From the NCBI RefSeq assembly GCF_001413925.1, contig NZ_LBMJ01000001.1:620001-684000 (forward strand): 64,000 bases of DNA, read 5' to 3'. This stretch comes from Nonlabens sp. YIK11. Lineage in GTDB: Bacteria; Bacteroidota; Bacteroidia; Flavobacteriales; Flavobacteriaceae. A program made the translations under genes and the position numbers. This document shows positions 37,197 through 44,849 of the stretch, piece after piece. Each line of letters starts with the position of its first letter. Position 1 is the first letter of the stretch. The notes beneath the pieces were generated by a model. The model saw only the letters and a program-made list of their open reading frames with translations. It ran no database searches and was not told the DNA's origin.

Positions 37197-38186
37197 TTAA
37201 GAACAAGTGGGATTGGGGTTCACAGGAACATCTGTGGTAAGTGTATGATACCAAGCCAGTGCTGGATCATTTCCTTGGATACATCTCAATACCATGCGAT
37301 TCTCGGTAATCTCTAAAATTTCATACTCACTGCTGCCCACATACCAGCTAATGAAATTGTCATTAGGTAAAATCATGGTGGTTTTTCTGGACTCTTCCAC
37401 TGGAACAACGGTGTCTGTTGTAGGAACGAATGTGATCACTCCTGGCGCTGGCGCATCAAACGGTAAACACTCATCTGCATTATTAGGGTTATCTGCAGAT
37501 GGCCCGCCAAATTGACTTAGGTATGAATTATGGAAGTATGTACTGCCAAAATTGTTCAACTCAAAAACAACATCATTACCATCTTGTGTAAAGGTCATCT
37601 CATCTTCATAGAAGCACTCCGTCAACTCATTACAATACCTTCCAAAAGCTGGAACCGGGAAAAAGGCTGGTGTGTAGTAAGCAGCTGGTGCCTGTCCTGG
37701 AATTTGTTCAGGACTACTAGGTCCAACGCCCCAATGGCCACTTTCTGCCACTGACCAGTACCAGGTTTTGCTCGTACCGCCAGTTAGGAACTGTTTGGCT
37801 TCGGCATCGTCAAATGTGCTCAATACATCGATAACGATGGTTTCTGTGGTCGCAGCACCACCAGTTCCAGTTGCCGTCACCGTGACATTGTAACTTATAA
37901 CACCCAACTGTACAAACCGATGTTCAATAACACCATTGAAGGTAGAACCTGTACGCCCATCACCAAAGTCGTAGGTGTAATTCAAAGTATTGTCTGCTGC
38001 GGCACTAAAAACAACAATACCGGTACCGTCTCCATTAGGATCTGCGACGCTTTGACCTTGTATGGCAACATTTATATTAAGATTGCTAGGAGTGATGATC
38101 TCTCCAAACTCAGTGTCATCATCTTGACAGGACTGGATGGAAATTCCTAGTACCAAGATCAACAATAGCTTATAATAATTTTTCAT
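37197..38186 (-). CDS. PKD-domain surface lipoprotein
   Basis: A 329-residue lipoprotein (signal MKNYYKLLLILVLGISIQSC, Cys20). A PKD domain spans about 35-120 (YDFGDGRTGSTFNGVIEHRF). The C-terminal part (about 130-329) has KTWYWSVAESGHWGVGPS, a Trp-rich motif I associate with the small glycan-binding lipoproteins beside SusD in beta-glucan (laminarin) loci. It is last in the four-gene susCD operon, 11 bp after the previous gene. It probably helps capture glycan at the cell surface. The laminarin link is inference. Confidence 0.7.
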   Translation of the reverse strand: MKNYYKLLLILVLGISIQSCQDDDTEFGEIITPSNLNINVAIQGQSVADPNGDGTGIVVFSAAADNTLNYTYDFGDGRTGSTFNGVIEHRFVQLGVISYNVTVTATGTGGAATTETIVIDVLSTFDDAEAKQFLTGGTSKTWYWSVAESGHWGVGPSSPEQIPGQAPAAYYTPAFFPVPAFGRYCNELTECFYEDEMTFTQDGNDVVFELNNFGSTYFHNSYLSQFGGPSADNPNNADECLPFDAPAPGVITFVPTTDTVVPVEESRKTTMILPNDNFISWYVGSSEYEILEITENRMVLRCIQGNDPALAWYHTLTTDVPVNPNPTCS

Positions 38187-38197
38187 TGCAATGTCTT

Positions 38198-39760
38198 TTA
38201 GTTTGTTTGTGTCAATTCATCAATGTAGATCGTCTCTGCCGCTGAGGTTGCTCCCAGTGGATCAAAGAAAATGACTACGTTCCTAAGATCTTCGGTAGTA
38301 TTACCGCTAAAGTTTTCAAACGTTAGTGTTTCCCAAGCGTTTGCCACGGTAGTCGTAACATTTGTCACCTCTTGGAACAAACTATTGTTGCCAACTCTTT
38401 CAACCTTAAGCCAAACCGGCAAGCCAGCTCTAGGCGAGTACACCTTTAACGTAAATGTTGTGTTAGCGTCAAATGTGGGTGCTTGATCAACCACGATCGC
38501 CACTAGAGCAAAATTATTAGGTCCCGTAGACGGTCTGTCAAATTGACCCACACGGCTCGAATTGTTTGCGGTGGTAGGGAAAGGGTTTGAAACTATAGAA
38601 AACGCTCCATTGTTGGTTCCTATATCAAATTGCCTTCTATCATCTTCAAAATTCAACGGAAGTACAACTGCTGGACTAGCAGCTAACTCAATATCATCAA
38701 AGTAGTTAACATCTCCCGTTGGAGCATTTCCTAAGTCAAAGAAAACCACGAAGCGACTGAATGGCTGCGTCGTATCAAGACCAGTGGTATCAAAAAAGAG
38801 GGATTCCCATTCATTCTGTACCGTGGTTGTTGCGGTATAATCTGGCGAGGAAATGGTACCGTCTGCATTTTCTAGCTTAAATGTAACCACAGTACCTATA
38901 GGCATGGGCGACCATGTTTTCATTCTAAAACTCTGCGCTCCTGAAAAATCAATTGGACCACTTAGGGGCACAACGATACCTCCAAAGGTTTGGCCGCCTA
39001 CTTTTTCTAAACTTACAACCTTGTTACTCCTATTTCCAGCACTGATGTCTGGGTTATCAACGATAGAACCATTAGCCTCAAATGGGATCAAACCATAATC
39101 AAGCGTTGATGATTCAAAGTCTAATGGTAGCACGACTGGATCTTCAATGATGACCACTTCAGTAACCTCTGTGGTAGCTGCACCACCACTCAATGCGGTA
39201 ACGGTAATGTCGTAACTACCGGTTGATGAATAATCATAATTCACCACTTCTCCTTCTAGGAATGTGATAGGGTCAGCATCTGGATCTTCTCCAAAGGTTA
39301 CCTCAAAGGAGGTTTCAAAATCTGCAGTTGCAGTCACTGAAACTCCAAAGTTTGAGGAAGCACTTCTATTGATTGTCACTTCCAAGTTTTCAGGTTCCCT
39401 AAATGACACCGTGAGGTTTTTAACCACTTCAGCTGTTTGACCGTTAAGGCTAGTTGCTACCACACGTACTGGGAAAGTTCCTTCTGAATAATTTCTCTGT
39501 GCGTTTTCGCCTAGAGCGAGAATAGCAGATTCACTGCTACCATCGCCATAGAAAACCTCAAACCTGCTGACACTTTTACCTGACGGTGATATAGTCACTA
39601 GACCAGAGTTATCCTGAGTAATGCTAAAAATTATGTCAACATCTGTGGGCGCATCTATTTCTGCAGTGAGGTCTTGATTGTTATCATCGCTCTCACAGCT
39701 GTAAAAAAACAAACTGCTTGCTGCTATAAAAGCAACTAGAAAAAATTTAATATTTTTCAT
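38198..39760 (-). CDS. Multi-domain glycan-binding lipoprotein
   Basis: A 520-residue lipoprotein (MKNIKFFLVAFIAASSLFFY followed by SC). The first half has two PKD-like domains (FEVFYGDGSSESAI and TGSYDITVTAL). After about residue 210 come two similar beta-sandwich modules, each starting PLDFESS or PLNFEDD, containing VSLEKVGGQTFGG or VGQFDRPSTGPNN, and ending with FFDLGNAPTGDVNYFDDIEL or FFDPLGATSAAETIYIDEL. This looks like a duplicated carbohydrate-binding module. It follows susD by 10 bp and is likely a surface glycan-binding protein. Confidence 0.7.
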   Translation of the reverse strand: MKNIKFFLVAFIAASSLFFYSCESDDNNQDLTAEIDAPTDVDIIFSITQDNSGLVTISPSGKSVSRFEVFYGDGSSESAILALGENAQRNYSEGTFPVRVVATSLNGQTAEVVKNLTVSFREPENLEVTINRSASSNFGVSVTATADFETSFEVTFGEDPDADPITFLEGEVVNYDYSSTGSYDITVTALSGGAATTEVTEVVIIEDPVVLPLDFESSTLDYGLIPFEANGSIVDNPDISAGNRSNKVVSLEKVGGQTFGGIVVPLSGPIDFSGAQSFRMKTWSPMPIGTVVTFKLENADGTISSPDYTATTTVQNEWESLFFDTTGLDTTQPFSRFVVFFDLGNAPTGDVNYFDDIELAASPAVVLPLNFEDDRRQFDIGTNNGAFSIVSNPFPTTANNSSRVGQFDRPSTGPNNFALVAIVVDQAPTFDANTTFTLKVYSPRAGLPVWLKVERVGNNSLFQEVTNVTTTVANAWETLTFENFSGNTTEDLRNVVIFFDPLGATSAAETIYIDELTQTN

Positions 39761-39770
39761 TTCAAATTTT

Positions 39771-41228
39771 TTAATAATTAGGATTTTGTTCCCAGCGATT
39801 ACCCGCTAGCAGTATTTCTTCCAACGGTATAGGAAACACTTCATGTTTTCCAGGTACAAATCCGTCAATTTCATTTGCCGCTCTACCGGTTCTGACGAGA
39901 TCAAAGAAATGATGACCTTCTCCAACTAATTCCACTCTTCTTTCTTTGAAAATTGCATCTCCTAAAGCAGTTCCCGATAGGTCTAAGTTGCCAAGTTCTG
40001 CTCGTCTTCTCACAATGTTGAGATATGTTCTGGCTTGCCCATCTCCTAGGTTACCGCTATTATATGCTTCGGCAGCCATTAGATAGACGTCAGCTAATCG
40101 AATTGCTCTATAATTGTTTGGATTCGTTAAGTTAGCGTCACCTGTATTAAGGTCTCCTTTTCTTGCGATATACTTTCTATTGTAGTATCCAGTGTGTTCG
40201 TAGCCTATGCTAAAGGTTGCTCCATTGGCTGCAGCAAATGCATCAATATCTAGTATAGCTGTTTCCTTTCTGATATCGTCTGCCTCAAATAAATCTACGA
40301 CCTCTTGCGTCGGAACGTTAAAGCTAAATCCAGACTCAAAAAGAGGACCATCATAACTTCTTATTCCATTAAACCCTACTGCAACATTACCTTCACTACA
40401 TTGAAGACAATCAAAGCTTGCTCCTTCCAAATCAGAATATTGAATCTCAAAGACAGACTCTGAATTGTTTTCATTATCATTTTCAAAGATGGTGGAATAG
40501 TCTTCTACTAGTGAATATTGGTTGGATAATATCAAATCGTCCAAAACGTCCTTTGCATCGCCATATTTTTGTTGGAATAGGTACACTTTACCTAGTAATG
40601 CCTGAGCACTACCTTTGGTGGCCCTACCTACATCAGGAGTCGAATATTCTAAATTATCGATCGCATATTGTAAATCAAGCTCTATCTGAGCATAAACTTC
40701 TTCTTTAGGAGTGCGATCGACTGCAAATTGATCACCAAACAAGAAACGCTGATCCACTACTAATGGAACATCTCCAAAGAACTTTACCAATTCAAAATAA
40801 TAATAGGCTCTTAGAAATCTTGCCTCGCCTAGAACTCTTGGCTTATCTGGAAAATCAGTTTTGTCTTGAAACTCGAGAATGTAATTTGCTCTATTGACGC
40901 CAGCAAACATCCATCTCCAGATATCAGATAACTGATCGTTCACGGGCGTATGGATCATATCATCAATTTGCTGTATTCCTGGAGTGTCAGTAGCACTTTC
41001 TCCACCAGCTAAGGTGTTGTCTGAAGCAATTTCTCCCAACATTACGTTCAAGTAAGTGGATTGTAACAAATCATAAGCGGCTACGAGAGCACTTTCATAA
41101 TCTGCTTGGGAATTGAAGAAGTTTTCAGAGTTTGCGTCTTCACTTTCGATTTCTAGGTAGTCTTCGCTACATGCGTTAAAGACTAACGCCGCAAGAAATA
41201 ATAGAATGTAAACCTTGTAAATTTTCAT
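39771..41228 (-). CDS. susD: SusD/RagB-type nutrient-binding lipoprotein
   Basis: A 485-residue lipoprotein from the ATG at 41228 (MKIYKVYILLFLAALVFNAC). ARFLRAYYYFELVKFFGDVP and YLMAAEAYNSGN with NIVRRRAELGNL and KERRVELVGEGHHFFDLVR are SusD signatures; the fold is TPR-like. It forms the lid of the SusC transporter and binds the oligosaccharide outside. The start lies 10 bp after the susC stop; an ATG at 41252 would overlap susC and lacks a clean signal start. Partner choice is clear; the sugar is not. Confidence 0.93.
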   Translation of the reverse strand: MKIYKVYILLFLAALVFNACSEDYLEIESEDANSENFFNSQADYESALVAAYDLLQSTYLNVMLGEIASDNTLAGGESATDTPGIQQIDDMIHTPVNDQLSDIWRWMFAGVNRANYILEFQDKTDFPDKPRVLGEARFLRAYYYFELVKFFGDVPLVVDQRFLFGDQFAVDRTPKEEVYAQIELDLQYAIDNLEYSTPDVGRATKGSAQALLGKVYLFQQKYGDAKDVLDDLILSNQYSLVEDYSTIFENDNENNSESVFEIQYSDLEGASFDCLQCSEGNVAVGFNGIRSYDGPLFESGFSFNVPTQEVVDLFEADDIRKETAILDIDAFAAANGATFSIGYEHTGYYNRKYIARKGDLNTGDANLTNPNNYRAIRLADVYLMAAEAYNSGNLGDGQARTYLNIVRRRAELGNLDLSGTALGDAIFKERRVELVGEGHHFFDLVRTGRAANEIDGFVPGKHEVFPIPLEEILLAGNRWEQNPNY

Positions 41229-41238
41229 CTTGATATTT

Positions 41239-44200
41239 TTAAAATTTTGCATTTAATCCTACTAAAAATGTTCTGGCTACTGGGTAGAAGCCGTTGTCGA
41301 TACCACTTGCTAATGGATCTCCTGAACTTGCACTAGGATCATAACCTCTATATTCTGTCAATGTGAAAGCATTTCTCACTGAAGCATAGATTCTCAAGCT
41401 GCTAAGCTGTATGTTATCTAATACACTTTCATTAAGAGTGTATCCCAATTGTATGTTTTGGGCTCTAACGAAGGATGCGTCCTCTACATAAAAATCAGAG
41501 AATACCTGATTAGCCGTGGCTCCTGTGGTAACTCTAGGATAATAGTTCGACGTGCCTTCACCAGTCCATCTGTTCAAGGCATTGGTTGTTAAGTTTGTGA
41601 GTGCCTGATTACGTTCATAATTGCGCACCATATCATTACCTATCGACGCAAAAAAGTAACTCTGGAAATCCCAATTTTTATAGTTGAAACTCAAATTCAT
41701 ACCCATTGTAACATCTGGTATTGGGTTGCCTAATTCAGTTCTATCGTCAAGATTGATTTCACCATCGTCGTTCAGGTCCAGATACCTAATGTCTCCAGGT
41801 TGTGCATTTGCTCCTAGTGCAATTTGAGATGGATGAGCTGCTACTTCGGCGGCATTTTGAAAAATGCCATCAGTCTGGAATCCATAAAAATATCCTATTG
41901 GAAATCCTTCTTGAAATCTAGTAATAGGAGGTTGACCCACTCCAAAACCACCAGCCTCAATAAAGCCGTTGTCGTTATTAACCGAAAGGACTTCGTTATC
42001 CAATGTGGCAAAATTATAACTAACATTAAAGCTAAAATCGTCAGATAACTTGTCTGAATATCCAATCAAAAACTCCAGGCCTCGGTTTCTGATATCACCA
42101 CCATTAATAAACGGAGCACTAGATCCAGGAGCACCAGATCCCAACACTCCTGAAACGGCTGGAGCAATTAATAAATCATTAGTTTCTCTATTGAAATAAT
42201 CAATCGTCACATTCATCTTGTTGGATAAGAACTGCATGTCGACACCAACGTTAGTAGTGAACTGCTCTTCCCATTTGATTTCAGGGTTACTTAATGCTCC
42301 ACTAGCCGTTCCATTTACAATTTGACCATTGAACACATATTGACCTTCACCATTTAAAAGAGATACATAACCGAAAGCTGGAATTCTATCATTCCCTATA
42401 ATACCAGCAGATGCTCTAAATTTCAAAAAATCAAATACTTCGCTGTCTGCTAAGAACTCTTCATCAGAAGCGACCCAACCTATACTGGCAGATGGGAAGT
42501 AACCAAATCTGTTTTCAGGACCAAAAATGGTACTACCATCACGACGTAAAACACCAGAAAATAAATATTTCCCATCGTAATCATATTGAACTCGTACAAA
42601 GTGTGACAATAACCTTTGATCAAATCGTCGTGCCCCATTTTCATCTCCATCAACAACACGTTCAGCATCTTGAATACTTACCTCGTTATAATCGTTACTC
42701 ACATTCCCAAATCCTGTAAAACCATTGAAATCTCCACGAGTTCTAAACGCACTCATACCAACGGTAGCTTCTACATTATGTAGATCGTTGAAGGTGTTAT
42801 CGTATTTTACAAAGGCATCATAAGTATAATCACTGAAAAAGTTTTCATACTCGCTGTAGACGTTTTCTGTTAAGTTGAACACTTTTCCAGATCCGTAGAA
42901 TGCTCGTGGATTAAAATTGTTTCCAGTAGCTTCTGAGTAATTGGCTTGAATTCTCGCGGTAGCCTCAAAATTATCCAAAAAGGAATAGGTAAGACCAAAG
43001 TTACCACTGATTTTCCCAACATAGTTTCTATTGAAGGTATTCGCCAGCTGTGCCTCTGGATTGATGACTTCATTCCCTAAACCTTCTGCAATAGAAAAGT
43101 CTCCATTTTCATCACGAACCGGAATGGTAGGCGCCATGTTCAATGCATTAAAGAGAACAGAACCTAATCCACCTTCATTAATGCCTTTATTACTGGTGTG
43201 AGAATATAAAAAACCGGTTTTCATTTTTAAATTCTTTGTCCAGTCATGGTCAAAATTTCCACGTAAAGTGAATCGATCAAAATCTGACTTATCGCTTCCC
43301 ACAATACCATCCTGAAGTAAAGCAGCCATACCAAAAGCATAGACAGATTTCTCAGTTCCACCTCTCACAGATACATCATTGTTTAAGATGAACGCATTGT
43401 CAAAAACCTCATCCTGATAGTTTGTATTGTTAAGGTTGGAAATGTCTGTAAATGGTAACGCTTCACCATTGTTGGCAAAAGCTTCATTCTTTAAAAGAGC
43501 ATATTGTTGCGCATTCAAGGTTGGTAACCTTCTAGAGGTTTCTTGAAAACCACCCCAAGAATTGAACTCTACTGTCAAGTCTTGATTTTTGCGACCACCT
43601 TTTGTAGTAATGATAATTACCCCATTAGCCGCTCGTACTCCATAAATACCAGCAGTGGCATCTTTTAATACAGAGATACTTTCAATATCTCCAGGATTAA
43701 TAACACTCAAATCCTCTATAATATTTCCATCAACTAAAATCAATGGGCGGTTATCACCATTTGTGGAGATACCACGTATTCTAATATTTAAACCAGCTCC
43801 AGGCGAGCCAGATGAAGAAGTAACATTGACACCAGGAACTTGACCCTGCAGCGCTTCTTCCACTCGAGTAGGTTTGAGGTTTTCAATCACCTCGCTATCT
43901 ACGATACTCACCGCACCAGTAATCTCTCTCACCGCTTGGGTTCCATAACCTACTACCACGATTTCACCTAGTGAAGCTACATCGTCCATCAATCTAATGG
44001 TAAGAACAGAATTGTCAGAGACCGTTATTTGCTGTGCAACCTTACCTATATAGGATATTTTAAGGACATCACCGCTGGATGCAGGAATGGAGAAATTACC
44101 ATCAAAATCAGTGGTCGTCGCGTTGTTGTTGGTAAGGTTTTGAACGGTAGCACCTAACAAAACCTCTCCAGTTGATTCCTCTAGAACTTTTCCTGTAATA

Positions 44201-44265
44201 ATATTTTCCTGAGCAATGCCTACTAACGCAATAAGATAAATGAGTAAAAAAGTTAATTTGTTCAT
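41239..44265 (-). CDS. susC: SusC/RagA TonB-linked outer-membrane transporter
   Basis: A 1008-residue transporter from the ATG at 44265 (MNKLTFLLIYLIALVGIAQ). An N-terminal carboxypeptidase-like domain (ITGKVLEESTGEVLLGATVQ) is followed by a TonB-box-like EIVVVGYGTQ, the plug (EEALQGQVPGVNVTSSSGSP, IYGVRAANGVIIITTKGG) and a 22-strand barrel ending in FLVGLNAKF. It takes up oligosaccharides into the periplasm using TonB energy. It is first in a four-gene operon. The 584-bp region upstream contains several operator-like sites. No glycoside hydrolase is in this window, so the locus is a minimal PUL. Confidence 0.95.
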   Translation of the reverse strand: MNKLTFLLIYLIALVGIAQENIITGKVLEESTGEVLLGATVQNLTNNNATTTDFDGNFSIPASSGDVLKISYIGKVAQQITVSDNSVLTIRLMDDVASLGEIVVVGYGTQAVREITGAVSIVDSEVIENLKPTRVEEALQGQVPGVNVTSSSGSPGAGLNIRIRGISTNGDNRPLILVDGNIIEDLSVINPGDIESISVLKDATAGIYGVRAANGVIIITTKGGRKNQDLTVEFNSWGGFQETSRRLPTLNAQQYALLKNEAFANNGEALPFTDISNLNNTNYQDEVFDNAFILNNDVSVRGGTEKSVYAFGMAALLQDGIVGSDKSDFDRFTLRGNFDHDWTKNLKMKTGFLYSHTSNKGINEGGLGSVLFNALNMAPTIPVRDENGDFSIAEGLGNEVINPEAQLANTFNRNYVGKISGNFGLTYSFLDNFEATARIQANYSEATGNNFNPRAFYGSGKVFNLTENVYSEYENFFSDYTYDAFVKYDNTFNDLHNVEATVGMSAFRTRGDFNGFTGFGNVSNDYNEVSIQDAERVVDGDENGARRFDQRLLSHFVRVQYDYDGKYLFSGVLRRDGSTIFGPENRFGYFPSASIGWVASDEEFLADSEVFDFLKFRASAGIIGNDRIPAFGYVSLLNGEGQYVFNGQIVNGTASGALSNPEIKWEEQFTTNVGVDMQFLSNKMNVTIDYFNRETNDLLIAPAVSGVLGSGAPGSSAPFINGGDIRNRGLEFLIGYSDKLSDDFSFNVSYNFATLDNEVLSVNNDNGFIEAGGFGVGQPPITRFQEGFPIGYFYGFQTDGIFQNAAEVAAHPSQIALGANAQPGDIRYLDLNDDGEINLDDRTELGNPIPDVTMGMNLSFNYKNWDFQSYFFASIGNDMVRNYERNQALTNLTTNALNRWTGEGTSNYYPRVTTGATANQVFSDFYVEDASFVRAQNIQLGYTLNESVLDNIQLSSLRIYASVRNAFTLTEYRGYDPSASSGDPLASGIDNGFYPVARTFLVGLNAKF

Positions 44266-44294
44266 GAAATTGATATTAGTGAACGTTTGGTTAG

Positions 44295-44308
44295 CTACAA
44301 CGTTGTAG
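44295..44308. promoter_or_regulatory. Operator-like palindrome CTACAACGTTGTAG
   Basis: A perfect 14-bp palindrome with a central CG, 29 bp upstream of the susC start codon. The central AACGTT is typical of LacI-family operators, a group that often controls sugar-uptake loci. No LacI gene is in this window. Confidence 0.4.
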
Positions 44309-44525
44309 TAAAGTTTTATAAAAATATTAAGAATTCTACCCGACCTCACGAAAAACCACCTATAAAAAAGTGCTACAAAATGTAAAGTCTAAAAAATATA
44401 GTTAAACAACTGAACGACAATTAAATATAACCAAAGCTAACTTTGTGTTGTTAACATAATCTGGCTGCATGATGAGGTAATGTATAGTTCGTCAAGAAAA
44501 TCAGCATAACTTACGATAGGCGCGA

Positions 44526-44592
44526 TTTAAACGTGTTTGATCGCTGGAAGTCAAGAATATGCTATTTCATCAGCTGTATTTAAACGTATTTG
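44526..44592. promoter_or_regulatory. Pair of direct 14-mers TTTAAACGTRTTTG
   Basis: TTTAAACGTGTTTG at 44526-44539 and TTTAAACGTATTTG at 44579-44592 differ by one base and are 53 bp apart start to start. That is close to five helical turns, so a dimeric regulator could bind both on the same face. They lie about 260-330 bp upstream of susC. Confidence 0.35.
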
Positions 44593-44663
44593 GTAAATAT
44601 TACACGATAACATTGCGACATCGGCAGTTTGAAAATTTATAGTGAATTTGCGTGGGTTTTTTT

Positions 44664-44679
44664 CGCTTTCGCGAAAGCG
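44664..44679. repeat. Palindrome copy 15 (exact, intergenic)
   Basis: In the long region upstream of susC; 20-bp form. Confidence 0.95.
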
Positions 44680-44802
44680 AACTATTCATAATCATTTATA
44701 TCCATCGATCTATTTTGAGATAAAAAGAGGTGTGGTTTGAGAAGATTTTGTGGGTTCGAAGCTTTCTAAATCCCAACGGAAGCCTGAATCTACGGCATAA
44801 AA

Positions 44803-44830
44803 AAAGGGAAAGATCAACTTCTTTCCCTTT
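44803..44830. terminator. Terminator after the BNR-repeat protein gene
   Basis: A 10-bp perfect stem AAAGGGAAAG / CTTTCCCTTT with an ATCAACTT loop and an A-run on its left gives a U-run on the minus strand. It lies 20 bp after the stop of the minus-strand gene. Confidence 0.8.
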
Positions 44831-44849
44831 ATAAATATGGTACGGTATT

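Larger units (their letters stand above)
44266..44849. other. Long intergenic region upstream of susC
   Basis: No gene is visible in this 584-bp, AT-rich stretch. It holds the palindrome CTACAACGTTGTAG (44295-44308), a -7-like TAGCTTTG on the minus strand (44432-44439), two near-identical 14-mers TTTAAACGTRTTTG (44526-44539 and 44579-44592), one 16/20-bp genome palindrome (44664-44679) and a terminator (44803-44830). It probably controls the susC operon. Confidence 0.5.

Noticed and set aside
44266..44849. Search for a small RNA or tRNA in the long gap upstream of susC
   Set aside because: No cloverleaf and no compact structured region with its own promoter and terminator was found; the terminator present belongs to the neighbouring gene.
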